Positions 10,615 through 22,100 of a stretch of DNA of 64,000 nucleotides are shown piece by piece (within the stretch, counting starts at the first letter, position 1; each line of letters opens with the position of its first letter). A program made the translations under genes and the position numbers. The DNA comes from Ahaetulla prasina (taxonomy: Eukaryota > Chordata > Lepidosauria > Squamata > Colubridae), in NCBI RefSeq assembly GCF_028640845.1, contig NC_080542.1, positions 59,745,064-59,809,063 of the forward strand, given 5' to 3'. The notes under the pieces were generated by a model. The model searched no databases and was not told the origin of the DNA. It was given only the letters and a program-made list of their open reading frames with translations.

Positions 10615-12599
10615 GTAGGACTCTTCTCCTGCTGATCAATCAATGGTATTCGGCCTCCTAGCAATCTTCTATATTAACCCCATTGATCTGCCTGTCTTTA
10701 CTGCAAAGAAACTAGCAATTAAGGAAATAAGAAAGAAATGACACATAGGTGGTAGGGGGAGGACAGCAAAGGAAATCAATTTTTCTCATAGTGTTCTGTC
10801 ACAGCCAAACTGCCTTCCTTTGCTTAAAGCTTCCTCATAAGAATGCTCTATTTCTGCTTCTAATGGAATATCACAAAACTAGCAAAGGGTTAAACTATTG
10901 GCTCACCATGAAATATGAAAGCCTGACAGTGTGAAACATTAGATGAAAACCCCAATAACTAACAAAGAGGAAGAGGCTATTGACAATCCTAATTTACCTT
11001 CTTGGAAGACAGTCATATTAGGAACATTGGGCTTTAATTCCCAGCAAATAAATGACAGGAGGGTCATTTCCCTCTCGTAGTGCATATACCAATAATATTG
11101 TATTACAAATAGCTCTGGAAACTTCTTTTCCTTTCTGATAAAAGTTTGGAATAAATCTTGTTTACCAAAAAGCCTTTGAAGTTCTTTGATACAGTGCACA
11201 TTAAAAAGATGGAGTATTTGGATTTGATTAGAACAAAAACACTTACTGTAGTATAAGTGATAGTATGTCATGAGAAATTAAAATAAGGAAATCATTCAAG
11301 GCTATAATTAGTCCATCTTTTGAGGCAGCTGCTTTATGTCTTAAGCATGCTTGGTACAGACTGTATAGTCTACAGTCACTTAGAGAGATAGCAGAGTTAT
11401 CTCTCCATATGATACTGAACACAACTCTAATTGTAGTGGCTATTCCATAAAGTCCAATAGCATTGAGAGGACAAGCACTCACCATTCTTTTCCTCAACAA
11501 AAATTTTTTGCAAACCATTGAAAACTGCTAGATTTAGACTAGTGTAAAATTGTGTCTCCAATTTTAAATCAGAGGAATAATACGTATATCTTACTTTTCA
11601 AAGGTTTGGCAATACTAAGTTGGATTCAAAAGTGTCCTAACATGAATTATCTGACCTTCAGTTAAGAGATATTCTTACAAATAAAAACTAGAGACATGAT
11701 TTTTTTTAAAAAAAATATTCCCTATACTCCCATCCCATATCACATTTTATAAAACACTTTGTTGAACATAAACACTGTATTGCCTTACTTTTGATTCATA
11801 TGAGTAGATAAAAACATTCTGACTCAATTTAAAATCCTAATAAGGACATATTAACAAGAACAAAAGGTTGAGAGTTTAGCTAATGCTTATCCGTCCTCTG
11901 TTAAAAGAATTCAAAAGAGCTAATATGCAGGAATGATTATAATCTTGAAGCACAAAAGCTAGGAGGACTTGGTGGATTCTGACTAGTTTGAAAATGGTGC
12001 ATAATATACTATAACTTAATTTTCAAAAGTTTGGCAACACTGGGTTGGATTTAAAAGTAACCTATAATGAACAATGGTCAAACAAATGATAAGTGGAGAC
12101 AAGATTAACCCCAAAGTATAGTCTTTAAAGGAACTATGTTTATATCGAGAAAAGTAGGCAGTGAAAGATTTTGGACCTGGGCCCAGTAAGCATTTTTAAA
12201 AAAATGAATTAGATAAGGTGATAGAAAAAATGCTTAATAAATTTGCTAATTTAATCTCAAGGTTTGAAAAGATCAGGATAAATTTGAACACTGAGACTTT
12301 TTTGCAAAATGTAGTTTACTTGCAAGAAATGTAGGGTTCTGTACTGAATTATACGTTCATCATTTGTGCACAATTCAGGTTCAAAATTAGTCTTCCAGTA
12401 TTCAAAACCATAAATCATTTTAGGTACATTAAGCCTCTCTAACAATTTTATACAGGATAACCATTGATATACCACATTCTTTTCATTTAATTTCAATTCC
12501 CTTTAAAGCATCTTACAAAACCAAGATCAAATCATTCACAACAGCTCATAATTTACACATCCCTTTTTAAAATTTTACTCCTACAATCTTCTATTCAAT
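10615..12599. other. AT-rich sequence downstream of STX17 exon
   Basis: About 2 kb of very AT-rich DNA. I looked on the + strand for the STX17 terminal exon (a glycine-rich double membrane hairpin followed by a lysine-rich tail) and saw no candidate. Short frames here have no domain resemblance. Confidence 0.4.
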
Positions 12600-12985
12600 A
12601 CTTCAAAATAATCAAGAGAAGGAACAATTTATAAGGCAGTACTAATACTTCAAATGATATTGATTCTATCCAGTGGTGGGATTCAAATAATTTGACAACC
12701 GGTTCTCTGCCCTAATGATTTCTTCCAACAAGCAGTTCACCAAACTGTTGAGAAAGTTAACAACCAGTTCTCCCAAAGTGGTGCGAACTGGCTGAATCCC
12801 ACCACTGATTCTATCCCTTTGTTAATGCAAATGTTGGCTTTTTTGGCGGTGGCTACACACTGCTGGCAAATATTTAACTGATTGGCCATTAGGACTCCAA
12901 GATCCTTCTCACAGTTACTGCTATTGAATCATGTTAAATCTAATCTGTACAGGTACATTTGGTTTTTCTTGACTTGTTCCTTTTA
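12600..12985 (-). mobile_element. CR1 LINE fragment, reverse (copy 1)
   Basis: Parallel text to 14100-14560 and 16021-16240 ('tttgttaatgcaa...ttggcttttttggc...cacactg', then 'gattggccattaggactcca'). It is split by the hAT-type element at 12671-12807. Confidence 0.75.
12671..12807. mobile_element. hAT-type MITE with 8-bp TSD
   Basis: 137 bp with terminal inverted repeats 'cagtggtgggattca' and '...tgaatcccaccactg' and internal 'aaccggttc' motifs. It is flanked by the exact 8-bp duplication 'attctatc' at 12663-12670 and 12808-12815. Eight-base target duplications and CAGTGG termini are hAT hallmarks. The paralogous CR1 at 16055-16075 reads straight through the site without the insertion. Confidence 0.92.
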
Positions 12986-13324
12986 GTATTTTACGAAGTT
13001 TTGTTAGCTCTCTGTGAATATGTGCTTTCTGTATAATCTAAATCAATTTTGACCATTTTATAAAATTCTCCCCTGAATTCATATCTTCCAAAAGTTTAAA
13101 GAGAAAAGTCAAATTCAAATTGTCATCTCTTCATCTAAAAAGATCAATGTGTCTTATTTTTCATTACATTGTCCCAAATATTACGTTGGGGCAGTGGTTA
13201 AATGTAACGCCCACAATCTAGAGTTTGATCCTGACAGAATTCAAGATTGATTCAATCCAAATACTGCTGGAAGGGACCTTGGTCTTCTCGTCCAACCCCC
13301 TGTTCAAGCAGGAGACCCTATACC

Positions 13325-13676
13325 AAAGGGGGTGTCAAACTTGATTTCATTGAGGGTCACATCAGGGTTGTGTTTGACCTCAGGGGGCCAGGGTGGATGT
13401 GGCCAGGGTGGGCATGGCCAATTCAATGTCATTCATGTTGGGGACACCTGTGGTGTCCTGAGCGCTCTGCCAGAGAAAACAGGCTCCCCAGCTCTGTTTT
13501 TGCTTGCAACAGCTTCCTGCAACCCTCTGCCAGCTAAAACAGTGCTTTGGAGCTCTGTTTTTGCTGGCAGAGGCACCGCAGGCCGGTCCTTCTTTGTTTC
13601 CAGGATGGACCCATGGGCTAGATCTAAGCACCTTGTGGGCCAAATCTGGGCCCTGAGCCTTGAGTTTAACACCCCA
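13325..13676. mobile_element. hAT-type element with 8-bp TSD
   Basis: Ends read 'aaagggggtgtcaaacttga' and 'cttgagtttaacacccca', an imperfect inverted pair. The direct repeat 'cctatacc' flanks it at 13317-13324 and 13677-13684. The same terminal text (ggtgtcaaact...agtttgacacccc) marks the smaller element at 24594-24710, so both belong to one family. The interior is GC-rich with a repeated 'aaaacag..ctctgtttttgc' phrase. Confidence 0.85.
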
Positions 13677-14137
13677 CCTATACCATTTCAGACAGGTGGC
13701 TGTACAGTATTTTACAACCTCCAGTGATGAAGCACTACAACTTCTAAAGACAAGCTCTTTCGCTGGTTAATTGTCCTCACTGTTGGAACCTTTTTCCTTA
13801 ATTCCAGGTTGCTTCTCTCCTTGAATAGTTTCCATCCATTGTTTCTTGCCTTGCCTTCTGGTGCTTTTAAAATAATTTGTGGCAGCCCCTCAAATACTGG
13901 AATACTGCTATCATAACCTCTCTAGTCCTTCTTTTCTCTAGATTGGCTGTACCCAATTCCTGCAAAGTTCTTCATATGTTTTTGTCTCCAGACCCTTAAT
14001 CACCTTAGCTGCTTTTTTTTTGCACTTTTTCCAGTCTTAACATGTTTTTTGTAATGTGGTAAGCAAAACTGGATGCAATATTCCAAGTGTGGTCTTAGTA
14101 AGGATTTATAAAGTAATACTAATACTTCATGTGATTT

Positions 14138-14408
14138 TGATTCTTTTTTTTTATTTGCATTTATATCCCGCCCTTCTCCGAAAACTCAGGGCGGCTTACG
14201 CTATGTTAGCAATAGTCTTCGTCCTATTTGTATATTTATATACAAAGTCAACTTATTGCCCCCAACAATCTGGGTCCTCATTTTACCTACCTTATAAAGG
14301 ATGGAAGGCTGAGTCAACCTTGGGCCTGGTGAGACTAGAACCTGCAGTAATTGCAGGCAGCTGTGTTAATAACAGACTGTCTTACCAGTCTGAGCCACAG
14401 AGGCCCTG
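14138..14408 (-). mobile_element. tRNA-type SINE, reverse, inside CR1
   Basis: On the - strand it starts with a tRNA-like head (GGCC...AGACTGGTAAGACAGTCTG, then a B-box-like stretch around 'gcaggttctagtctcaccag'). It continues with 'aaggttgactcagccttcca' and ends with 'cgggatataaatgcaaataa' plus an A-tail. The same family recurs at 17163-17430 and 18955-19224. Confidence 0.85.
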
Positions 14409-15660
14409 TTTCTATGCCTCTATTTATACAACCAAGGATTGTATTAGCTTTTTTGGCTGCTGATGCATACTGCTAGCTCATGTTTAAGTGATTGTCCATT
14501 AGGACTCCAAGGTCCCTCTCACAGTTACTGTCTTTGGGCCAGGTTTTGCCTAATCTGTACTTTTAACTTTGGTTTTTCCTGCCTAGGTATAAAATCTTGC
14601 TTTTCTCCACAATAAAATCCATGTTATTGGATAGGGCCAACAAATCTGCCAAATCTGTTTAAATCTGCCAAGATCCTTTTGGAGCCTAAGCTTGTCTTCT
14701 GGGCGTTGGCTATTCCTGCCAGCTTAATATCATCATCTGCAAATTTGATGAGTTCCCCTTCTATTCCCTCATCTAAGTCATATTGAAGAGTACTGGGCCT
14801 AAGACGGAACCTTGTGGTACCACACTGCTTACTTATTTCCATGTAGATGTAGCACCATTAAAGACAATTAATTGAGTACAGTTTGTCACCAGTTACAAAT
14901 TCATCTGGTGTTCATGCTGTCTATCCCACATTTTTCTAGTTTACCAAGAAGTAGGTTGTGATTTACTTTGTCAAATGCCTTGCTAAAGTCTAAATATACT
15001 ATGTCCACAGCATTTCACTTATCTACTTATTTAGTCACTTTGTCAAAGAATGAAATAAGATTGGTTTGGCATGATCTGTTTTTAACAAGCCTGTACTGGC
15101 TACTAGTTATAACTTTATTTGTTTCTAGATATTGATGTTAGGCTGATCGGTCTGTAGTTTCCTGGGTCTGTCCCCACCCTTTTTTTTTTTAAAGATGGGA
15201 ATCGCATCAGCTTTTTTTCAATCCTCTAATAGTTCTTGGTGCTCCAGGATTTTTTAAAGATATGGTATAATGGTTCTGAGATAACATATGCCAGCATCTT
15301 CAGAACTCTGGTATATAATCCATCAGGTCTGGTGATTTATATTCATCAAGGTTAGACAGGTGTTCTATTACCATTTTCTTACTTATTTTAATATTTATTT
15401 CTGTCTTTTACAGTTATGTTGTTGGTAGGCTGGGCTATATTTCTTTTTGCTTGAATATGCCCAAGAATGAGTTAAGCATTCTGTTTTCTCTCTACTGCTT
15501 CTTTGTCATCTTCTCTCTTTAGTGGACCGACTGTTTCCTTGACTTTTTTCTTGTTATTTATATGTTGAAAGAAACTTGTTTATTATCTTTGACTTTTGTT
15601 GTAAGCCTTTATTCATTCTGAGTGTTTGTTCAAACTTCCATCCTTCTGAGATTGGTAAAA

Positions 15661-16009
15661 TGAGGAGCCAGGGGATAATATACAAATAATGCTTAAACTA
15701 TAAACTGATGTAAAGCACTATGGGGTGGTATGGGAGGAAGAGGCAAGTATGGGTGATTGGACATTCTCTACTTGGCAACAGAATCAGTCATCTATAGACC
15801 AGACATTCAGTCTAGTGAGGTAAGTTGTTTCTCTGGAGCTAAATCAAAATGCGGGGGAGAGCCGTATTACAATAATCAAGCCCAAAGATTATTATCCCTT
15901 TCTTCTTGTTCATGTGGAGATGAACAACATGACAATAGGAGGTATGCTATACAGCAGATATTATATAGTACAAATTAGGAGGAACCTGGCTCAATAGTAG
16001 TAATATTGT
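15661..16009. other. Possible SINE tail remnant and unique sequence
   Basis: 'ctttcatccttctgagattggtaaaatgaggagcca...aaactgatgtaaagcactatggggtggta' (about 15640-15730) resembles the 3' part of a tRNA-related SINE on the + strand. The rest is not recognised. Confidence 0.45.
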
Positions 16010-16456
16010 GTGATATTACTAAGGCTTTATAAAACAGTATTAATATTTCATATGATCTTGATCCTATCCCTTTGTTAATGCAACCTAGGATTTTGTTGGC
16101 TTTTTTGGCAGCGGCTGCACACTGGTAGCTTATATTTAAGTGATTGTCCATTAGGACTTCAAGATCTCTCTCACAGTTACTGCTGTTAAGTCAAATTACA
16201 TCTCATTTGTACCTGTACATTTGATTTTTCTCGCTTAAGTGTAAAACTTTTCTCTATATAGAATTTTATTTGGTTAGCTAGGGCCTAGTGTTCAAGTCTG
16301 TCGAGCTCCAAATGAATCTTGAGCCTAACTTCCGGGGTGTTATCTAATCATGCCAGCTTAGTGGCATCTGCAAATTTGACGCATTCCTCTTCTATTCCCA
16401 AATCTAAATCATTTATGAAGATGTTGTCTGTTACCGGGCCTAAAACAGAGCCTTAC

Positions 16457-16743
16457 CAAAGGTGGGTTTCAGCAGGTTCTAACCAGTTCTGGAGAACCGG
16501 TAGCAGAAATTTTGAGTAGTTCAGAGAACCGGTAGTAAAAATTCTGACTGGCCCCGCCCCCATCTATTCTCTGCCTCTCAAGTCCCAGAAGGAAATGGGA
16601 ATTTTTGCAGTAACCTTCCCCTGGAGTGGGGTGGGAATGGAGATTTTACCGTATCCTTCCCCTGCCACATCCACCAAGCCATTCCACACCCACCAAGCCA
16701 CACCCACAGAAACGGTACTAAAAAAATTTGAAACCCACCACTG
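16457..16743. mobile_element. hAT-type element with near-perfect 8-bp TSD
   Basis: 287 bp. Ends 'caaaggtgggtttcagcagg' and 'tttgaaacccaccactg' are inverted repeats. The flanks are 'agccttac' (16449-16456) and 'aaccttac' (16744-16751), one mismatch. The uninterrupted CR1 site is preserved in copy 2 near 14805 ('ggaaccttgtggtac'). It shares 'aaccggtagta' and 'ccaccaagcca' text with the element at 18743-19325. Confidence 0.9.
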
Positions 16744-17162
16744 AACCTTACGGTACTTCACTGCATTCTTCCTTCCATGTAGATGTAATTCCATTAAAGA
16801 CTATATGTTGACTGTGGTTTGTCAACCAGTTACAGATCCATATGGTAGTGATGCTGTCTACCCCACATATTTTTAACTTACCAGGAAGTAAGTTGTGTCT
16901 ACATCATCAAATTGCCTTATTGAAATCCAAGTATACTATATCCACAGCATTTCACTGGTCTACTAATTTAGCAACTTTGTCAAAGAATGAAATAAGATTT
17001 GTTTGGTATGATCTGTTTTTGAGAAACCCATGTTGGCTTTTGGTTATAATAACCTAGGTGTTCTAGGTGTTTGCATATCTGCTATTTTTGCAAGATTTTT
17101 CCAGAATTATGTCAAGCTGATTGCTCTGTAGTTTCCTGTGTCTGTCATTACCCCCCTCCATT

Positions 17163-17430
17163 TTTTTAAAGTTTTTTTTTTTTTACATTTATACCCCGCC
17201 CTTCTCCGAAGACTCAGGGTGGCTTACAATGTATAAGGCAATAGTCTCATTCTGTTTGTATATTTTTTTACAAAGTCAACTTATTGCCCCCCCCAACAAT
17301 CTGGGTCCTCATTTTACCTACCTTATAAAGGGTGGAAGGCTGAGTCAACCTTGGCCAGGCTCGAACCTACAGTAATTGCAGGCTCTGTGTTCTAATAACA
17401 GGCTTCTCTACTGCCTGAGCTATCCCGGCC
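17163..17430 (-). mobile_element. tRNA-type SINE, reverse, inside CR1
   Basis: Same SINE family as 14138-14408. On + it opens with a T tract and 'accccgcccttctccgaaga', and closes with the tRNA-like head ending 'gagctatcccggcc'. The CR1 text resumes directly with 'accacatcagct'. Confidence 0.85.
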
Positions 17431-17641
17431 CAAGTTAGAACCACATCAGCTCTCTTCAAATTTCTCAGTGCTCCAGGATCTTAGAAAGATATGATTCAAT
17501 GGGTCCCCCCCCCCAGTTTTATAGAATTTTTATTTTTAAATCTACATCAATATCAATATCAATACAAGAACTGTGTGGCCTCTGGTATAATTCATTTTGT
17601 TACAAATAACAATAATAGCATTAATAATATTTGTTCATTAA

Positions 17642-18310
17642 TCAAACTTGTATAATCCCATTATAAATATACATAGTTGTTTTATAATAATTATTCAGCA
17701 TATCAATGTTCTATTTTAATGCCAATAGTAATATTATTTAAACATACATAGTAATACCATACATATAAGCCGCAGTGGCGCAGTGGTTAGAGTGCAGTAC
17801 TGCAGACTACTTCTGCTGATCACTGGCTGCCAGCAGTTTGGCAGATCAAATCTCACCAGGCTCAAGGTTGACTCAGCCTTCCATCTTTCTGAGGTCGGTA
17901 AAAATGTAAACCACTTAGAGAGCGCTGTAAAACACTATGAAGTGGTATATAAATCTAAGTGCTATTGCTATCCTTTGACTGCTAATCTTTCCATCCGATT
18001 ATTACTCATATTTTATCATATAAAAATTATATATGTTAATATTTCTTATTTCTGCCTCTATTCCAAATTCTAGTCAGGTCATCATTACTTATCCTAGTGT
18101 TAATACACATGTTTATATTAAGGCATAGTCCTTCATTATTGGTTGTTCAATGTTTCAATACGCCATTCTAATGCCAATCATCATATTATCTGGACATACA
18201 TAATAATACTATCTTTCAAGCTCTAATCTTTCTGTCTAACTATTACTTTGTATAAAAGTGTGTATTCTTATTTCTATCTCTATTCTAGTTTTTCATCAGG
18301 TCATCATTAT
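17642..18310. repeat. Direct repeat in the L1 3' region
   Basis: Two diverged units. The first has 'atgccaatagtaatattatt' near 17720 and 'aattctagtcaggtcatcat' near 18065. The second has 'atgccaatcatcatattatc' near 18170 and 'tttttcatcaggtcatcatt' near 18290. The first is lengthened by the SINE at 17766-17968. Net unit length is roughly 200-250 bp. Confidence 0.6.
17766..17968 (+). mobile_element. Squamate tRNA-derived SINE (Sauria type)
   Basis: It starts with an A-box-like 'agtggcgcagtggttagagt', has a degenerate B box near 17845, then 'aaggttgactcagccttcca'. It ends with 'gcgctgtaaaacactatgaa' and 'gtggtatataaatctaagtg' before a TTGCTATC tail, the 3' end shared with Bov-B in Sauria SINEs. 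It is inserted in the L1. Confidence 0.88.
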
Positions 18311-18742
18311 ATTAGAAAAGAAGAAGAAAATATTTCCTTTCTATCCCCCATCTTTGCCCATTTTAATAATTCAAGTCTTATTTGTTTTTTAACTTGCCTC
18401 CCATACTCCTCTCTTGGATCTTTATCTCTATCAACACCTGCGACTTCACCATTCAATCTGGGTATTTCTCTCATCTCTATCCTCCTAAGCTGCCAGGTTC
18501 TCCAAAATATCCACCCAAGCCCCTATCTCTCTTTCAATAGTATCTTTCAGCTTATTGGATTCCATTCTTAAGTCTCTTAAAGTACTTTTTCCTTGGTTTA
18601 TTTCATCAGTCATTATTATTTTTTGTCATCTTCTCCTTCTCATCTTCTTGTTTTATTTGCTGATTTGTCTGTTCTGTTCCTTCTATTATCTCCTCTCTTT
18701 CCTGGACTCTTTAATCTTCATTCATTATCAGTTAGTTGTAAG

Positions 18743-19325
18743 CAGTGGTGAAATCCAAATTCTTTTACTACCGGTTCTGTGGGCATGGCTTGGTGGGCAT
18801 GGTGTGGCTTGGTGGGCATGGCTTGATGGGTATGGTGGGGGAAGGATACTGCAAAATCTCCATTCCCTCCCCACTCCTGGGAGAAGGATATTGCGAAATG
18901 TCCATTCCCACCCTACTCTGGGGCCAGCCAGAGGTGGCATTTGCCGGTTTTTGTTTTTTTTATTTGAATTTATATCCCGCCCTTCTCCGAAGACTCAGGG
19001 CGGCTTACATTGTGTAAGGCAGTAGTCTCATCCATTTTTATATTATATACAAAGTCAACTTGTATTGCCCGCCCAACAATCTGGGTCCTCATTTTACCTA
19101 CCTTATAAAGGATGGAAGGCTGAGTCAACCTTGGGCCTGGTAGGACTTGAACCTGCAGTAATTGTAATTGCAGGCAGCTGTGTTAATAACAGACTGCATT
19201 AGCCTGTTGAGCCACAAGAGGCCCTCTGAACTACTCAAAATTTCCACTACCAGTTCTCCAAACTACTTAAAATTTCCGCTACCAATTCTCCAGAACCTAT
19301 CAGAACCTGCTGGATTTCACCCCTG
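18743..19325. mobile_element. hAT-type element with perfect 8-bp TSD and nested SINE
   Basis: Ends 'cagtggtgaaatcc' and 'ggatttcacccctg' are inverted repeats. The flanks 'gttgtaag' at 18735-18742 and 19326-19333 are identical. The interior has GGGCATGGCTTGGT-type short tandem text and 'accggttctg'. A SINE at 18955-19224 sits inside it. Without the SINE it is about 310 bp, close to the 287-bp relative at 16457-16743. Confidence 0.93.
18955..19224 (-). mobile_element. tRNA-type SINE, reverse, nested in hAT element
   Basis: Same family as 14138-14408. The + strand opens with a T tract and 'atatcccgcccttctccgaa' and ends in the tRNA-like head near 'ttgagccacaagaggccc'. It is the youngest layer of a four-level nest (CR1, L1, hAT, SINE). 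Confidence 0.88.
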
Positions 19326-20440
19326 GTTGTAAGGTATTTTCCATTTTCTCATTCATGCCTTGCAATAAGTTCTGTGTTTCTCTGTAATTTTTTGTCACAG
19401 CATTCCTAATGAACATCAAGCCATTTCTGCTGGAGTCCCATTCATCTCCCCTTGGTAAAGCTTCTTATCTTGTTTTAATAAATCCCACTCCTATCAACAG
19501 TCCAGAAATCAAGTCTGATGTTGCTGCTCAGAATATTCAATAATAATTCTTTACATCTCAGGGTTATTAATCCATTCCATAGATAGTCCAGGCAACTTTC
19601 CAAAAGTTAAAAGTCATTTTACTTTCTTTAAGAGTCTTCCTTATTCTCACAATAGAATATCCAGTAATCATGAACTAGATATTTATAGAACAGTAAATCA
19701 CCACAATCCTCCAAATAGGTATTGTTTGATTCTCTTATCAAAAATTTTCCAGCCTTGTTGGGGGTATGGTATATTTTCCATTCACCAGTAGATGGCACCC
19801 TTAGATTTCAGCATTATTTCAAATCTAACAAATTAATTAATCCTAGTTTTAATTCAGTTTATGAAAGCAAAATCGGCTATTCAGATAGATAGTTCCAGCA
19901 TTTTATAATGCCTTTCCAATACAATGCTTAGCCAGTTTAAACAATTCAATTTTCTGTATTTTTTTAAAGAAAGTCTTTAGCTTTTCTCCCCTTAATTTCT
20001 TTCTTTCGGGTCTAGGATTTTCTCTCTATAGTTATTCACCACTTTAACAGAGTCTCTAAGAGTTCTAAGAGTCTCTTTTCCTGATTTTCTCTCTTCCTTT
20101 TTCCTTTTTAAGATTAGGGTCTAAATAAAAAAGGAATTTTCTCACCCAGCCCCAGTCACTGTTCATCAATATTGCTCCTGCACATTTTTTTGGTTGCCTC
20201 AGCTGCCCCAGCTTCATGGCAACCATGATGGCTGCCTCTTCTCATCATCATTGATGAGAGGGATAAAGCCCTGGGCGGAAGAGTTGCGGCTCTCCATGAT
20301 CTGCAGGATGTCCCTCTTTTCTTTACCACCTCTACAGGGTGGCTTTAGCTCCTTTCGGAGTCCTCCAACAGGGAGATATTTGCGCAGCAGCATGGAGACC
20401 CACTACTCACTTCTGATCCCGCTGTAATGTCAGCCGCTGT

Positions 20441-21120
20441 GATGTCAGCTGGTTCTGAGATCACATCTGCCAACTCTTTCAGAACTCTGAGATGTAGCCC
20501 ATCAGATCCCAGTGATTTGAACTGGTTTAGCATGGACAGGTGTTCTTACCGTTTTCTTGATTATTTTAATTTGTATTCCTAGTTTGTTATAACTTTTACA
20601 GTTATGTTTTTGGTAGGTTATGTTGTATTATTTTTTTATATGAAGACAGATGCAAAGAATGGATTTAGCAGCTCTGTTTTCTCTCTACTGCCTGTTATTT
20701 GTTTTCCATCTTCTCTCATTAGTGGATTGTTTCCTTAACATTTTCTTGCTTTTTATATGTTAAAGAAACTTTTAAAATTGTTTTTGACATTTCTTGCAAG
20801 TCTTACTTCATTTTGAACCTTAGCTTTCTTGACTTCATCTTTGCAGATTAGGGCTATTTGTTGTATTCTGCCTTAGTTATATGTGCCTATTTCTATTTTT
20901 GTTCTTTTTGTTTTTCAGTTTATCAGAGAGTTCTTTGTATAATTTCTTCTTGGATTTCTTGTTTTTCTTTATCATTGAATGCTATCATACTTTTGCAGAC
21001 AACAGCAAGTTTTTTCCCCCTTGTGCTGACTATTTGGAGGCAAGGTTAATTACAAACAAAACAGGTACATGTCAAAGTGCCCTCGGCTCTTGGATAAAAT
21101 CTTACCTTGACAATTATTAG
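20441..21120 (-). mobile_element. CR1 LINE, reverse (copy 3, right part)
   Basis: Continues the CR1 broken at about 17502. 'tctttcagaactctgagatg' and 'gtagcccatcagatcccagt' match copy 2 near 15300-15330, and the following T-rich text matches 15370-15620. Confidence 0.78.
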
Positions 21121-21632
21121 TCTTCTTGGAAATTCAAAATAAATAATAAATTACATAAATTGGGATTCTCAAATAAGATGCTAATGCACTGGAGCAGGCA
21201 ACGGTAGCTCCTAAACAAATAATATTGACACAAAATTACAAGCAGAATATACCAATATGTTACTTAAAGTTCTATTGGAGCACAGAAAATTAAATTCCTA
21301 AATTAGTTTTTTTATATGACCCAATTTAAAAATAACAAACTTCTTTACACTGTTGTAATTTAATATCTTAATATCAGCATTATTGGAGGATAAATATTGC
21401 TACAAGACTTTGCCTCTTCAAAAATGGGAGCATAATATCATCAGCTCATAATTTGCTGTAAAATTGTTTTTACAGCAAGAAATTCACACTGTTTCCATTG
21501 CACAGCAGTTTCCCTTCTGACTGTGCCTGAAGATTCATCATATTGGTGCACACTTATCACTATTAAATGTTTCAAAATAATTTCTTTGGTCATTTTTCTT
21601 ACAAATGACTAACTGTTAGCAATCAGTATGTA

Positions 21633-22100
21633 CAAGTAGTCCTCCACTTATGACCACAATTGAGCCCAAAATTTATGTTGCTAAGTGAGAAATTTATTGA
21701 GTTTTGCCTCATTTTTTTATGTACACTGAGAGCATATGCACCAAGACAAATTCCTTGTGTGTCCAATCACACTTGGCCAATAAAAAATTCTATTCTAAAA
21801 AATTCTATTCTATTCTATTTTACAACTTTTCTTGTCACATTTGTTAAGCGAATCACTGCCGTTATTAAATTAGTAAAACGGTTGGTTGTTAAGTGAATCT
21901 GGTTTCTCCATTAACTTTGCTTGTCCGAAGGTTGCAAAAGGTGATCACATGACCCCAAGACATTGCAACCATCATAAATGTGAGTCAGTTGGCAAGCATC
22001 CAAATGTAAATCACATCACCATAGGGATGGTCATAAGTGTGAAAAATGTCATGTCACTTTTTCAATGCTGTTGTAACTTTGAATGGTCAAGGACTACTTG
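21633..22100. mobile_element. Mariner/pogo-like non-autonomous element, TA TSD
   Basis: Ends 'caagtagtcctccacttatg' and '...caaggactacttg' are inverted, with TA on both sides (21631-21632 and 22101-22102). The interior has repeated 'gttaagtgaatc' and 'cataagtgtgaaaaatgtca' text. Relatives lie at 49558-49694, 51850-52216 and around 38630-40347. A CR1-L3 fragment is inserted at about 21719-21832. Confidence 0.85.
21719..21832 (+). mobile_element. CR1-L3 (Snake1-like) 3' end with ATTCT run
   Basis: Contains 'ccttgtgtgtccaatcacac', 'ttggccaataaa' and an (ATTCT)n-like tail, matching the 3' end of the long element at 23100-25460. It is nested in the mariner-like element. Confidence 0.85.

Larger units (their letters stand above)
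13231..15660 (-). mobile_element. CR1 LINE, reverse (copy 2, about 2 kb net)
   Basis: The - strand carries the CR1 C-terminal end (about 14000-13690) and reverse-transcriptase blocks, including the YADD-box region read as IKFADDDIKLAG with QKDL-like text near 14760-14640. Coding is broken by many stops. It is interrupted by a hAT-type element (13325-13676) and a SINE (14138-14408). Confidence 0.82.
16010..17502 (-). mobile_element. CR1 LINE, reverse (copy 3, left part)
   Basis: Parallel to copy 2: the phrases at 16060, 16270, 16360, 16800, 16930 and 17110 match those at 14120, 14610, 14730, 14840, 14970 and 15130. It is interrupted by a hAT-type element (16457-16743), a SINE (17163-17430) and finally the L1 at about 17506. 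The same CR1 resumes at about 20441. Confidence 0.85.
17503..20440 (-). mobile_element. L1 LINE, reverse, inserted in CR1
   Basis: The - strand order is a GC-rich 5' region (about 20440-20160), then ORF1-like coiled-coil coding (about 18720-18480, e.g. DLRMESNKLKDTIER), then an AT-rich 3' region ending near 17517 in 'aataaaaattctataaaact'. No reverse-transcriptase coding was seen between ORF1 and the 3' end. CR1 text breaks at 'gattcaatgg' (about 17500) and resumes at 'ggttctgagatcacatctgc' (about 20451). It is itself interrupted by a SINE (17766-17968) and a hAT-type element (18743-19325). Confidence 0.72.

Noticed and set aside
13332..13727. 131-codon + frame
   Set aside because: It runs through a hAT-type element bounded by an 8-bp duplication and out into reversed CR1 sequence.
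17766..17870. tRNA-like sequence with A and B boxes
   Set aside because: It is the head of a SINE, not a functional tRNA gene: no cloverleaf closes and the SINE body follows.
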